Shown here: piece after piece, positions 48,103-58,947 of the stretch
Numbering within the stretch: position 1 is the stretch's first letter
Layout of the letters: every line of letters begins with the position of its first letter
Assembly (NCBI GenBank): GCA_003116975.1
Contig: BGKB01000095.1
Location: 247,222 to 311,221 of the forward strand
Length of the DNA: 64,000 bases
Direction: 5' to 3'
Source: Aurantiochytrium sp. KH105
Taxonomy: Eukaryota; Sar; Bigyra; Thraustochytrida; Thraustochytriidae
Translations under genes and position numbers: made by a program
The notes under the pieces: generated by a model
Database searches by the model: none
What the model saw: the letters and a program-made list of their open reading frames with translations, nothing else
Told to the model about the DNA's origin: nothing

Positions 48103-48890
48103 CGTCCGTCGGCTCCCTCGTGCGCGTTATTCGTCTGTCTGGCTGCTCCAACGTCGGCACGTCCAGCTGTTTTTCGTCTCAGCTTTGGATTGGATTGCTT
48201 TGGATTGCTTTTGGTTTGCTTTGGTTTGCTTTGGGCTGCTTTGGATTGCTTTGCTTTGGTTTGCTTTGGTTTGCTTTGGTTTGCTTTGGTTTGCTTTGGT
48301 TTGCTTTGGATTGCTTTGGATTGCTTTGGATTGCTTTGGAATTGCTTTGCTTTTCTTTGGTTTGGTTTGGTTTGGTTTGCTTTGGTTTGCTTTGGATTGC
48401 TCTGGTTTGCTTTGGTTTGCTTTGGTTTGCTTTGGTTTGCTTTGGTTTGCTTTGGTTTGCTTTGGATTGCTTTGGTTTGCTTTGGTTTGCTTTGGTTTGC
48501 TTTGGATTGCTTTGGATTGCTTTGGAATTGCTTTGCTTTTCTTTGGTTTGGTTTGCTTTGGTTTGCTTTGGTTTGCTTTGGTTTGCTTTGGTTTGCTTTG
48601 GTTTGCTTTGGATTGCTTTGGCTTTGGTTTGAATTGCTTTGGTCACGGTTTGCTTTGCACAAGCCGTTCTCAACGTTCCCAACTCGACTTCCTGTCTGTC
48701 AGAGTCAGGCTGGGCCTGCTTGGCCTCGCGCGCAGAGACACGCAGACAGACCTCTATCGACGCAGGCGACGGCGAGGAGGCCTTTGCGCATTCCCTTGCG
48801 GCTCGCGGCTGGCTGCGCTGCGCTGGCTGCGCTGCGCCGTCGTCTCGTCGCGCGGCGCTCGAGGTGCTCGCCGCGGCGGAGGCGCGGGGG
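48103..48890. other. Divergent intergenic region dominated by the 10-bp minisatellite
   Basis: 788 bases between the two 5' ends. Outside the array it has about 80 bp beside the JmjC start and 235 bp beside the SDR start, the latter GC-rich with GCTGCGCTGCGC runs. Promoters must fit in these flanks or in the array itself. Confidence 0.6.
48183..48655. repeat. 10-bp TTTGGTTTGC minisatellite, about 470 bp
   Basis: Roughly 45 units of TTTGG(T/A)TTGC, with occasional shortened units (TTTGC, GGTTT). A longer composite segment containing GGAATTGCTTTGC and CTTTTCTTTGG occurs twice, near 48330-48360 and 48520-48550, showing higher-order duplication. It lies between the divergent JmjC and zinc-ribbon SDR starts. 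Several frames on both strands lack stops throughout, which produces long artefactual reading frames. Confidence 0.97.
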
Positions 48891-50972
48891 ATGATGCGGG
48901 AGCACGCCAAGACGAGTGGCGGCGGCGCGCCCGACGAGGCCGCGACCGGCGCGGAGCAGGCGCAGGCGCAGGAGCAAGAGCAGGGGCGAGGAGAAGGAGA
49001 GGCTGGCGAGGAGCCCGGCGAGGAGAAGAAGGAGGACGCGGAGGACGTGGGACCTCTGCCGTTCTCGCAAGAGGACCTCGAAGCAGCAATTCGCGTGGGC
49101 GAGGCCCTCAAGCGCGATGGGGACTTGTACGAGCGCAAGGACATGCGGCCGCTGCGTATCGCCTGGGGTGGCTTTATCCAGCAGCGGGCGCGCAAAATGT
49201 TCAATGTAAAGTCAAAGTTTGACGAGCGCAAACAGCGTGAAATGCGGCAGCGGGCCCACGACAAGAGAATTCTCGAGCAACGACGCCTCCGCGCGCAGCG
49301 ACTTGCACACCTTAAAGCGCTCCAGAATGCGAGTAACAGCGCGCTCGCTGCCATCCCCGATGGCGCCGTAGATGATGGCATTAACACGAGCGCCGGCACC
49401 GCGGGAGGCGCCGAGTCCGTTGTCCAGCTTCTCCGGGCCGAGGGCGCCCTTGCTGACGACGAGGGGACCCCGCATAAAAAGCTCAAGCTCGACGATGGTG
49501 ACGCCAAGGCCGCTGATGCTCGTGGTCATACGAGCGGAGGAGAAGGCGCGAACGCCAGCAACAACGAGAACGATGGCGATGATGAAGGCGACCTCTTGCA
49601 CCGTCCGCGCTCGTGCTATTGTTGCAAGGCTCGCTTTTTCAAGATGCACCAATTTTACGATAGCTTTTGCCCAACATGCGCCAAGCTGAACTGGGATAAA
49701 CGCTTCCAGACATGCGATATGAAGGGCAAATTCGTTCTGGTGACTGGAGGGCGCGTCAAAATTGGGTACCAGATTGCGCTAAAGTGTCTGCGTATGGGTG
49801 CGCATGTTATTGTGACAACGCGCTTCACTGCCGATGCCGCGCTGCGCTTCGCCAAGGAAAAGGACTTTGGCAGCTTCAAGGACCGTCTGAAAATCGAAGG
49901 TCTCGACTTTAGGGACATTAAAGCCGTCGAGGGCTTTGCGCTCACCCTCGCAAGACGTTTGGACCGTCTTGACGTGATTATCAATAACGCCTGCCAGACC
50001 ATTCGCCGTCCACCCCAGTATTACAAGCACTTGCTGCCCACCGAAGAGGCGTTTTTGAAGCTACGTGACGGCAGCATGAAGGAGGCAGATCTGCCGCCCG
50101 GGCTTGTTCCCGCGCAGGTTGAGGCTGCAAACGCCGTCATCGACGAGACGCCCTGGCACGGACTCACGGCGCAGGATGCGGCCATCAAGGACAGCGTTCC
50201 GGACGTGGCGGGCGTGTCCGGGACGGTGGCGGGCGCTTCTTCTGGCAAAGAGGATAGTGACGCCAACGGCGCATCATCTTCTGACGCTACCGAGAACGAC
50301 ACTGTGAGCAAACGTTCTAAGACGAGCGCCTCCTCGCAGGTGCTCTCCTCGGCGCACATGACGCAGACGGCTCTTGCGCCAGACGATGTGGAGAATAGCG
50401 AAGAGGTCTTTCCAACGGGCCAGGTTGACGTGAATGGGCAGCAGATCGACTTGCGCAAGCGCACTTCGTGGGTGCTCACTCTTTCAGAGGTCTCGACCGC
50501 TGAGATCGTAGAGGTGCTTGCGGTCAATGCGGTGGCGCCAATGATCCTCGCAGGCAAACTCAAGGGTCTCATGGTGAAGACACGCGACGACGATCGCGCT
50601 GCGAATCGCAAGGATGACGGGCGCTACATTGTGAATGTTTCCGCCATGGAGGGCAAGTTTAACCGCGTCAAGTCACCCTTTCACGCTCATACCAATGCCG
50701 CAAAGAGCAGTCTGAACATGGTCACGCTCACAAGCGGCCCCGATTACGCACAGCACGGCATCTTCATGACAGCTGTGGACACTGGCTGGGTGAACATCGA
50801 GCTGCCCACGCTCGAGGCCGCTCGGGTTGTTAAGACAAACAATTTTCAGACGCCAATTGATGAGGTCGACGCCGCAGCTCGGGTGCTCGATCCTGTCGTT
50901 TCTGGCATGCTGGACCCGGAGAAACGCCAGCATTCTGTCTTCTTGAAGGACTATCACATTACTGAGTGGTAA
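48891..50972 (+). CDS. Zinc-ribbon short-chain dehydrogenase family protein with Thr in place of the catalytic Tyr
   Basis: 693 residues from the double ATG at 48891. An acidic/Gln-rich N-terminus and a basic helix (FDERKQREMRQRAHDKRILEQ) lead to a zinc-ribbon-like set, C242-x-C-C245 ... C260-x2-C263 (CYCCKARF.. FCPTC). A Rossmann fold follows immediately: TGGRVKIG (285-292), NNACQT, and NVSAMEGKF. The expected Tyr-x3-Lys reads Thr601-x3-Lys605 (HTNAAKSS). I recall bacterial and lower-eukaryote SDRs with the same ribbon, the TGGRVKIG loop and an HTN-x-AK motif, so this is probably a genuine divergent family rather than a decayed gene. A long Ser/Asp insert (about 430-520) splits the SDR core. 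Function unknown. Confidence 0.8.
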   Translation: MMREHAKTSGGGAPDEAATGAEQAQAQEQEQGRGEGEAGEEPGEEKKEDAEDVGPLPFSQEDLEAAIRVGEALKRDGDLYERKDMRPLRIAWGGFIQQRARKMFNVKSKFDERKQREMRQRAHDKRILEQRRLRAQRLAHLKALQNASNSALAAIPDGAVDDGINTSAGTAGGAESVVQLLRAEGALADDEGTPHKKLKLDDGDAKAADARGHTSGGEGANASNNENDGDDEGDLLHRPRSCYCCKARFFKMHQFYDSFCPTCAKLNWDKRFQTCDMKGKFVLVTGGRVKIGYQIALKCLRMGAHVIVTTRFTADAALRFAKEKDFGSFKDRLKIEGLDFRDIKAVEGFALTLARRLDRLDVIINNACQTIRRPPQYYKHLLPTEEAFLKLRDGSMKEADLPPGLVPAQVEAANAVIDETPWHGLTAQDAAIKDSVPDVAGVSGTVAGASSGKEDSDANGASSSDATENDTVSKRSKTSASSQVLSSAHMTQTALAPDDVENSEEVFPTGQVDVNGQQIDLRKRTSWVLTLSEVSTAEIVEVLAVNAVAPMILAGKLKGLMVKTRDDDRAANRKDDGRYIVNVSAMEGKFNRVKSPFHAHTNAAKSSLNMVTLTSGPDYAQHGIFMTAVDTGWVNIELPTLEAARVVKTNNFQTPIDEVDAAARVLDPVVSGMLDPEKRQHSVFLKDYHITEW

Positions 50973-51534
50973 TCTTTTTCAATGACGATACTGTAGCGAA
51001 AGAAATGGCTGTCTTTGTGTGAGATCTTGTCTCTCGATCTACTAGTTCGCACAACAAGAAAGCAAACAAGAAACAATGTGGGTGCCCTGTCTTTGTTTTG
51101 GCTACCATGCGATGAGATGTCACTAAAACGTTTTCAAAATCTAACTTCCATGCTCTGCTTGATTCTTTCTTGCCAATTTAATTTTTTCCCAGATGAAGAG
51201 AGCGTTGCATCCAACTTCTTCGATGCCGATGTTGTAGTTGTTATCAACTTAATGTTGTTGTGTGAAAACAGGAATGAAGGAAAGAAATGTTCGTGTTTTC
51301 GTTATATTCGTTTTTGTTCATACTTTTTCACAGAGACAGACGAAGGTCTGATCTTCGCCATGACAAAGCAAGTTCTTCTGACCTTGAAAATAAAAAGGCT
51401 TCACGGATCGGACCTTTTTTTGGAGGGAGGGGGCACGCAGGGTGGGCGGTGCATTGATATAACGTATGTATGTATGTATGTATGTATGTATGCACAATGT
51501 CGGTTTTCTTCCTCTATTCATTTTTGCTTTGGTC
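50973..51534. other. Convergent 3' gap with (ATGT)n
   Basis: AT-rich, about 560 bases, with (TATG)n at 51464-51491 close to the ankyrin gene stop. No gene recognised. Confidence 0.5.
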
Positions 51535-52423
51535 TCACGCGTTTGAATGCAAAAATGGAATGCGACGAAGCCTTTCGCGGGTGCTCGTCGATGCGGAGGA
51601 AGAAGAAGATCTCGGCGCTGCCGAGCCCGAAGTGCTGCTGGAGGTCCCGGACGGCTGGTTCGACCGTGAAGGTGATCGCGTGCTCTGCGTAGCCCGACGA
51701 GGACCACGACGCGACGAGAGTGGACGCGCGCGAGGCTGCTGGTCCGCGTTCTCCCTGCGACGTGAGGAGCGTCCAGGTCGCGAGACGTTGCAGGTGAGGC
51801 GACTGAGAATACTCCTGCCGCTCCCCGAGGAACGCTGCGCCCGTTCGGCATCTTCTTCGTGATGATGAGCAGCCTCGATCGGCTGAGGGCTGGGCGATCG
51901 GGCATCTTGTTGGGCAAGTGTGGGAGGTGGGGGAGGAACATCGACAAGCGGCGGGCACTCGCGGAATGAGGCACGCAGCGCGTCGAGAACACCGCGAGAG
52001 GCCTTTACACGCTTGGCGAAGGCGAGGACATCAATCCCTTGCGGGCCTGCAGACGCAATACAGTCTCCACAAATGTCAAAGGCATCTTTGCACGTGCGAC
52101 ATGACCTAAAGTGGTCTTGCACCTCTGCACTTGCGGGCAAACAGCACACATCGCAAGTAAAGGTTTCGGCTCCAGCGAAAGGCTGCAAATCGTGGCCCTG
52201 CGGGCAGCATTGCGCCAGGCCGCCCTGCCGAGGCGGCTTCGTGCCACAGAGTCGCTGTACGAGTTCTATGTGGTCTTTGCGCACCGCGGCGAGCAGCGGG
52301 CTGCTGAGCTGCGACCCGTTGAGACGGTCCAAACGGGGAATGCCCGCGTCCAGAAACTTCAAAGCTATATTCGGGGAGTCCAACGAGCAGGCACCAACTA
52401 GCGTTCGAACGTCGTCCTTGTTG

Positions 52424-52454
<31 letters not shown>

Positions 52455-54456
52455 CGCGGCGGCGTTGTTCCAGCAAATAGTCGACCATCCGCTCGTGTGA
52501 GCTGAGTGCTGCAAGACGAAGCCCAGACGCTCCTTCGGTATCCTCCGCTTGCGCGTTTGCCCCTGCCTTGAGGAGAAGCTCTGCTACCTTTTGGGAACCA
52601 GCAGCACACGCAGCTAGAAAAGGAGTCCTTCCTTGATCGTCTTGCAGCTCCAGCGAGGGCGAGGTCATATCGAACAGAAGTTTCGCGGCAGCGACCAGAT
52701 CTGTCTGGGCGCAAAAGTGCAGACAGGTGTTTCCCAAATCGTCCTGCCGGTCAACGTCCGCGTCATGCTCGAGCAAAATCGTAAAAAGCGATGGGTCGAA
52801 CTCGGATTGGCCTGCGAGCGCTAGGTGCAATGGGGTCCGGCAGTCCTCATCAGGGTGATTAATGTCGCAGGGTGCCTGCTCGAGGAGCATTTGCACAGCG
52901 CCAAGATTGCCTGCGCGAACGGCGAGATTGAGCGCCGAGGATTCAGAATTGTCCGTGTGGGTTGCGTCCGCGCCGTACGACAGCAAGAGTCGCACCACAC
53001 TCGGTGCATCCAGAGGCCCCTCGCAAACGGCCAAGAGCGGCGTCCGGCCCTTTTCGTCCTCCATGTCGACCAACACCTGCTTGGTGTTGCGACCACGCGA
53101 AGAGTCGCGCATAAGTAAAAGTTTGCAAAAAGGTTCGGAGCCCGCAATGGCAGCGTAGTGCAACGGGGTCTGGCCCTGGTTGTCACGGGCGCGCACGTCA
53201 ACGCCTCGTTCCACAAGGATGCGTGCAGATGCGAGGCTTGGCTGCGCAGCCAAACAGGCTTTGTGCAGCACGGAACGGCCGTGCTTGTCGCGCACAGAGG
53301 TGTCAGCGCCGGCGTCGAGCAAGAGGCCAACAAGCTCGGGATAATTGTTGTAGCAAGCAATATGGAGAGCGGTGATACTCACATCCGATCGGTTCTCCAC
53401 GCTGGCGCCAGCCTTGATGAGCATTTCCAAAATACTCCGTGAGCCGGCGCCCTCTGTGCAGCAGAGCATGAGTGGCGTCCATTGGTTGGACGGAATAACC
53501 ATGTCGACTGGAGCCCCGGAGGACAGCACCAGCGCAGCGACACGGTCGAGGCTGTATCGCGCAGCCATGTGCAGGGCGGTCCACCCCTCTGGATCGGCAT
53601 AGTCGACGCTTGTTCCTCGCTTGATGAGAAGGTCCGCCAGCTCGAACTGGACCTTGCGCGCCATGCAAGCACGCAAAAGAGGATTGAGGCCCTCGCTATC
53701 GAGTTTGTTGGGATCCGCACCACCGTCAAGAAGCACGCGCGCACACTCGATGTGGGACTCCATTGCGCAAAAGTGCAACGGGGCCATCCCGTCCGTTGTG
53801 GTGGCGTTTGGGTCGGCACCAAAGTCGAGCAGGAGCTCCACGACGCGCTTGTCGCCCCGGCCTTCCGTGCAGCTCACGTGCAAGAGACTCCAGGCCGACT
53901 TGCTCGGAGACAGACAAGCGTCTGCAGGGACTCCGCGTTCTAATAGCTCTCGTACGGTCACGACATCTCCCCCAGACACGGCTGTGACCAGCTCGCGAGT
54001 GAGGTCCGCCTCGACGCCGTCGCTCGTTTCGCGTCGTTTGAAGCGCGCAGCATCTCGTGCTGAGCGCACAAGGTCCTTATCTACAGGTGCTCCTCCATGG
54101 TCGCTTTCCTCTCGCTTTCCTTCGTCATCGGTATCCTCTGCTTCGTGATCTTCATCCTCGTCGTCTTCATCGTCCTGGTCGCGCCTTTTCGGCTCCAGCA
54201 GCTTATGGAGTTTTTGTTTCTGCTGCTGCTGCTGCTGCTGTTCTTGTTGCTGCTGTTGCTGCTGCTGCTGATGACGCTGCTGTCCTTCCTGCTGCTGCTG
54301 CTGCTGCTGCTGCTGCCGCGCAAGCTTGGGCCCGACGCCCGCCACGCCGGCGTCGTCGTCGTTCGCGTGCACGAGGGTCGGGTCTCTCGCGTCGGCGTTC
54401 TGCGCGTGCGCGGCCGCGCCTCCCGCAGAGGCGCCGGCGCCGCGGTCGCCCGCCAT
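51535..54456 (-). CDS. Large ankyrin-repeat protein with polyQ segment and C-terminal zinc finger
   Basis: 973 residues from the ATG at 54456 (MAGDRGAGAS). The frame is open upstream without an ATG. The N-terminus has Gln-rich runs coded by CAG repeats (54200-54315), then an acidic stretch. About sixteen ankyrin repeats span residues 150-700 (for example GMAPLHFCAMESHIECARVLL, GWTALHMAARYSLDRVAAL, GNTCLHFCAQ). A polySer run coded by CTG/GCT repeats near 52430-52455 interrupts the fourteenth and fifteenth. After the repeats, CCPQGHDLQPF..CDVCCLPA..CRTCKDAFDICGDC resembles a ZZ/DC1-like zinc finger. The tail is Ser/Arg-rich and disordered. A scaffold or ubiquitin-related adaptor is possible, with no specific function claimed. 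Confidence 0.85.
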
Positions 54457-56072
54457 CGCTCGCCGCCGCGCGCAGGCCGGGCGCCGCGCGAGCTTGCCAG
54501 GTCCGCCCGCCAGGCCGGCCCGGGGCGTCGGGCGGGCGGGCGGCGGGGTCGGCGCGGGACGGGCGCGTGTGCCGATGAATGGATGGATGAACGAGGCGAG
54601 CGAGCGAGGCACGCGCTGCTATCGAGCCGCGCCCGCCCGCCCGCCCGCCCGCGCCGGGCCTGCGCCGGCCGGGCCCGCCTCGCCTGGCGGCCTTCGCCTG
54701 CTCCGCGCGCGCGCGCTTCGGCCGCCCGGCGGAGTCGGGTCGACTCGGCCCGGGGCGAGAGATGGGATGAGACGAGCCGCGAGGGATGAGATGAGATGAG
54801 ATGCAAGCGACGAATGAGCGCGCGCTCGGGCACGCCGCGCGGGACGCGTCTCGACGGCCTCGCGGCGCTCGGCCAGATGCCTGCGCGGCGGGCTGCCTGC
54901 GCGGCGGGCTGCCTGCGCGAGACCTGCGCGCGCCGAGCCTGATAATAAGAGTAAGCCCGCGTTGGGGTTTTGGTCTTCCTCAGGCAGGCTGTGCGACACG
55001 GCCGGTGTTTAATTCGTTCGATTGACTTTGGTTTATTTGTTCGGGTGTGTGACCTGCGGCGACAGTGAGTTATACCGCTCCGCTCCATTATTTTTATTCC
55101 CCGGCCCTGTTCTCAAGTCGATCGACCCTGCGCATAACCCACTCCGTTCCGCGACGCGGAGGCCAACCTTGCGCCGCGCATCCTCGCCACTCGCCGCGCT
55201 CAGCTCCGCTCTGGGGTTTCTTCTCCCCTCCTCGCGCGCTCCGCTCCGCATCCGCCGCACGGCGCGGCCACGGAGGCGCCAAGGGAGGGAGGGAGGGAGG
55301 GAGGGAGGGAGGCCGGCAGCGAAGGAAGGGAAGGAAAGGAATAAAAAAAGGGAGAAAGAAAGAAAGAAAGGGAAAAGAGGGGAAAATAAGATAAGGGGGA
55401 AAGGGGGAGGCAGGAAGCTGACCTGGAAAACAGCGGTAATAAGAAGAAAGGCGGCGAGCACGTGCAGCGCGTGCCGCACGTGCTGCAAAGCGAGGCCACG
55501 CCAGGCCCGGCCCGAGCCGACTGGGCGGGCGAGGCGAGGCGAGGCGAGGCGACAAAGAGCAGCGGCAGCGGCGGTAGCAGCAGCAGCAGCAAGGGCAGAC
55601 CGACCGACCGATTGATTTACCGACGAACGAGGTCCGGAACGAGGGAGGGCGAGAAAGCAAGCGCAAGCCCGGCCGCCTGACCGACCGACCAACTCGGCCC
55701 GGCAGTCAAGTCAAAATGCCCATCTTGCGACCAAGACCAACCACGACTTGACGAAAAGAAGACCTACGAGGTGTGCACGCAGGTGGGGTGGGGAAATTCT
55801 GGGGTGTGTAGGCAGGCAGCCCACCTGCAGCAGCAGCTGCGCGCGCTTGTGACCTGGCTCGGTTTGCGAAACTTGCGCACACACACTCACTCGCACATCG
55901 CTCCCTCGCTCGCTCGCTCGCTTGTTGATCCGCCAGGCGGTAGAACAGTCAACAGCAGTGCAGCTTCCACCACGCTAGTGTCGTGCGATTTGCAACGTAC
56001 TTTCAACGGAGAAAATAACCCATGGCTGAACGTAGAGAGATAGCTTTGTGCTGGATTAGACGGTACAAGCTA
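54457..56072. other. 1.6-kb gene-free region between same-strand genes
   Basis: GC-rich next to the ankyrin start, with a duplicated GCGGCGGGCTGCCTGC (about 54885-54917). It then has a purine-only-biased tract (GGGA)n and GAAAG/GGAAA runs on the plus strand (55282-55415), and GAGGC units near 55530-55550. Frames on both strands are low-complexity. No TIR or target-site pair for the piggyBac-like gene was identified by eye. Confidence 0.5.
55282..55415. repeat. Purine-rich tract, (GGGA)n and GAAAG runs
   Basis: The plus strand is almost all purine for over 100 bases, a sequence type able to form triplex DNA. Confidence 0.8.
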
Positions 56073-58367
56073 CTAGGGAGGGAGGGTACTACTTCCGCCG
56101 CCATCGAGGTAATGCAGAGGAATGCAGTCCTTACAAAGTCGGACGACATGATCCGAAATCCATTGCGGAGCGTCACCCTTTCGCGCAAGGGAGCACGTGA
56201 GGCAAAAATTGCAAGTCTTAACCGCAGCTGTACGGTTCCGCGCCTTGCACTCCGAGCAGCGTAGCTTCGGATTGATCTGCTTCCAGATTTTAGCCTCGCG
56301 ATTGAATTGTGTCATCCCCTTGATAACGTGCGTCGAGGCAGCATTCGCTTGATCATGCGGCACCAGGCCTGCATTTGCTGCCTTGTCCAGCGTCTCGCGC
56401 GAATCCATCATCACGTCTGCAGGCTCGCCGGCTTCTGGTTTTCCTGTGAGAAGAGCCTCGATCAGTTGCGAAAGAAAATTATCAAAACTCGACGGCGCTG
56501 CAGACTCGAGCTGATGTGCGCGATAAGCGTCGACCACATTCATGCCCAAGAGCGCCCCGAAAAGGCGGGTACGCCAACGTCGAATCGGGAAAGCGCGCTC
56601 AAAAGCTGTGATCTCGGCGCGCACTTGATCATGTTTTCGCATTACGTTGATGCTGTCCAAGTGCTCAGCGGTGATGGAATCGCGCGATACTTCCGTCAAG
56701 TCTGATGCATTCTTTTCGTCTGTCCAAAGGGATGCCGGGACAGCGACGGCTTTACCTGCAGCAGTTGAACCGCACGTCGACAAGGTGCTGTAAATCTTAC
56801 CCGACGGCGACTTCCATCCCGTCGCCAGCACGTCGACGTCATGCGAAAGAGCTTTGGTCCGGTACATGGCCGTCTCACCTCGCAACGCCAAGGGAAGCGC
56901 CTCTAGACTTGCACAGATTGCCAATGCGCCTTCGTCGTCCTTGTCAGCGATGTGCTCAGCAATCGTCGCAGGCCGGGATCCCATAAAGTACATGCCATCT
57001 TCGCTCCAAAGACGAGTAGCAGTTGACAGCGAGACGACTGTTCCTTGCGCGTGCAAGGTTCGCTTCTCGTGCCAAGGGCGAACGAGTCGCTGCGTCTGGC
57101 GAAAGGTCTCGTTTGATGAATGGATAAGCGACTTCGTCCCAAGCTCGACGCGCATGATGATGCCAGACGCGCAACAAGTCGCAGCTTGCATCTGAAGCGG
57201 CACAGGACCATTAGCGGAATGATCTGTATCAGCGTCATCGTGCATTAGAAGAACATCAATGTCACGGTAGCCAAAGCGCGGGCGCGCCCATATTTTCCCT
57301 TGTGGATCGTACACGCCGACAGAAAGGCGGCTTCCCGGCGTCATATGCTGTCTTCGTTGGTCATTAAAGCCTCTCACAAGGAGTTCTAGGCTTGGACAGC
57401 TTGGATAAGTCATGACTTCCCCCTCTGACGCAAAGGTTGTGAATGTAGAGGACGTTGGTTCGTCTTGTGTTCCAAGCTCAGCAAAGGCCAAACAATCGAG
57501 CACATCGCGGAATCTCTCGAGAGAAATGAAGGTCGAAAGCTGTTGCCCTCGCGCCGTGACGGTTCTCTGCCAGACTTGCTTCGAAGACAAGTTCGGATGC
57601 TGGGCGCGGAGCATTATCGCGCCAAACACTTTTTGCAGCTCATCGACTGACGCTATGCGAAGCTTTTGCATCTTCTCAAGCCGCTCGTTCGTATACTGGA
57701 CAATTTCTGCTAATGTCGCCCGTGACCATGAAAAGAGCTGAAAATAATCCAGCTCGCTTCTTTGCTCAGAAGCAGAGGCGGACGGAGCGCTAGAGAGCGC
57801 CAAAGGACCCCACGAAAGTCGTGCAGACGCACCAAATGCCTCGGTATAAATATCTCGCACATCTTGCACTGGTTCTTCGCAGAGAGACCACGTTAGCCTT
57901 CCAGACCGGATCGCCGACGGTACGGAAGGTCGCATATCCTGCTCGTCGGCATTTTGGGGCGAAGACGTAGATCGCACATCTTGGCCATTGTTTGTCACAG
58001 GTTCGGGAGAGTTTCCGTCTCGGAAAAATGTAAGAGCAGGGTCGCCGTTGCTTGCACTACCCGCTCGGGGTCGTTGGCTGGTCTTGATTGCCTCAGCATT
58101 ATCGGAGAGTTTTCGCTTTCGTTGACGAGGTGTTTTGAGGATGAGATCCCCTAGCGGGAGACTCTGTGTCCTTGGCGTGACGTTGTGAAAATCTACATCC
58201 CAGCATTCCTCGTTTGGGTTGTCTTTGGTACGGCCGATAACCTCACCAGTCACCTCGGCGTCGAGGTTCTTGGTGGCTAATTTGGAAATTGAGACGGCAA
58301 CGCTTGCGCCTGCCGAAATGCCTCCAGTGGTCTCTGCAATGAGTGCGCCTTGGCCGGACTCTGTCAT
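56073..58367 (-). CDS. piggyBac-derived transposase-like protein, catalytic Asp residues apparently lost
   Basis: 764 residues from the ATG at 58367. The frame opens earlier with a GTG and is preceded by a TTGTAG acceptor-like site, so a 5' exon is possible. The piggyBac (DDE_Tnp_1_7) core is recognisable: LFSWSRATLAEIVQYTNERL, VDELQKVFGAIMLRAQ, ALRGETAMYRT, VLATGWKSPSGKIYSTLST and FPIRRWRTRLFGALLGMNVVDAYRAHQ. By alignment to the known DDD pattern, the first Asp position is Gly351 (LSVGVYD), the second is kept as Asp457 (SEDGMYF), and the third is Arg577 (NVMRKHDQ). A C-terminal Cys-rich finger (CSECKARN..CNFCLTCS) is retained. A domesticated gene fits better than an active element. Confidence 0.77.
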   Translation of the reverse strand: MTESGQGALIAETTGGISAGASVAVSISKLATKNLDAEVTGEVIGRTKDNPNEECWDVDFHNVTPRTQSLPLGDLILKTPRQRKRKLSDNAEAIKTSQRPRAGSASNGDPALTFFRDGNSPEPVTNNGQDVRSTSSPQNADEQDMRPSVPSAIRSGRLTWSLCEEPVQDVRDIYTEAFGASARLSWGPLALSSAPSASASEQRSELDYFQLFSWSRATLAEIVQYTNERLEKMQKLRIASVDELQKVFGAIMLRAQHPNLSSKQVWQRTVTARGQQLSTFISLERFRDVLDCLAFAELGTQDEPTSSTFTTFASEGEVMTYPSCPSLELLVRGFNDQRRQHMTPGSRLSVGVYDPQGKIWARPRFGYRDIDVLLMHDDADTDHSANGPVPLQMQAATCCASGIIMRVELGTKSLIHSSNETFRQTQRLVRPWHEKRTLHAQGTVVSLSTATRLWSEDGMYFMGSRPATIAEHIADKDDEGALAICASLEALPLALRGETAMYRTKALSHDVDVLATGWKSPSGKIYSTLSTCGSTAAGKAVAVPASLWTDEKNASDLTEVSRDSITAEHLDSINVMRKHDQVRAEITAFERAFPIRRWRTRLFGALLGMNVVDAYRAHQLESAAPSSFDNFLSQLIEALLTGKPEAGEPADVMMDSRETLDKAANAGLVPHDQANAASTHVIKGMTQFNREAKIWKQINPKLRCSECKARNRTAAVKTCNFCLTCSLARKGDAPQWISDHVVRLCKDCIPLHYLDGGGSSTLPP

Positions 58368-58947
58368 CGCCACCTCCCCCTCCTCCGCACTCTTCACTCG
58401 CAATTCTTTCTCTGCCGTCTCCAGCTTTTGCTTCCCCACCAGCAGCTACAATTTTAGCACCAGCAGCACCTGTCGCACGTACAACTGCAGCTAGAGCTCC
58501 AGCGCCGGCAGCGACAGCAGCGACAGCAGCAGGCAGCGCCACCAGCAGGTTTTTTCCTTCGAACCGCGTCGCGAACTGGCCGCGCGTGCGAGCAATCGTG
58601 TCCGGCCACGGAGCCGCAGACACAGAGACGTGTGGCCGCGCGCGCAAGAATGCCGCGTTGTCACGGCCGGGCCTCGATGTGCTCCTCGCGCTTTCCAATC
58701 AATCGATCGATTGATCGGATCATTCAATCGGTCTCTCCATCAAACTTTCCTCCCCTTCTCCAACAACATTGCCTTTCTCTGTTTATTCTTTCTTTCTCTT
58801 TGCTCAGTGCACGGCCGAGCGAAACGTCTCGAAACCGCTCGGCCTCAAAACCTCCAACGTAACGTTCGCCTCTGCAACGCATAGTAGCGGCACGCACACA
58901 CGATATTGCATGTGCCAGAGACGCGCGCACGCGAGGCGCGAGGCGCG
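58368..58947. other. Divergent intergenic region
   Basis: Between the piggyBac-derived and IQ-protein starts. It contains a CAGCA-rich segment (58440-58555) and an ATCGAT-type palindromic run (58698-58715). No gene recognised. Confidence 0.45.

Noticed and set aside
47648-49222. 524-codon plus-strand and 442-codon minus-strand frames across 48.2-49.5 kb
   Set aside because: Mostly translation of the stop-free 10-bp minisatellite; flanks are shadows of the JmjC and SDR genes.
51464-51491. (ATGT)n as telomere-like repeat
   Set aside because: Short interstitial tetranucleotide run, unlike the TTAGGG-type telomere expected in stramenopiles.
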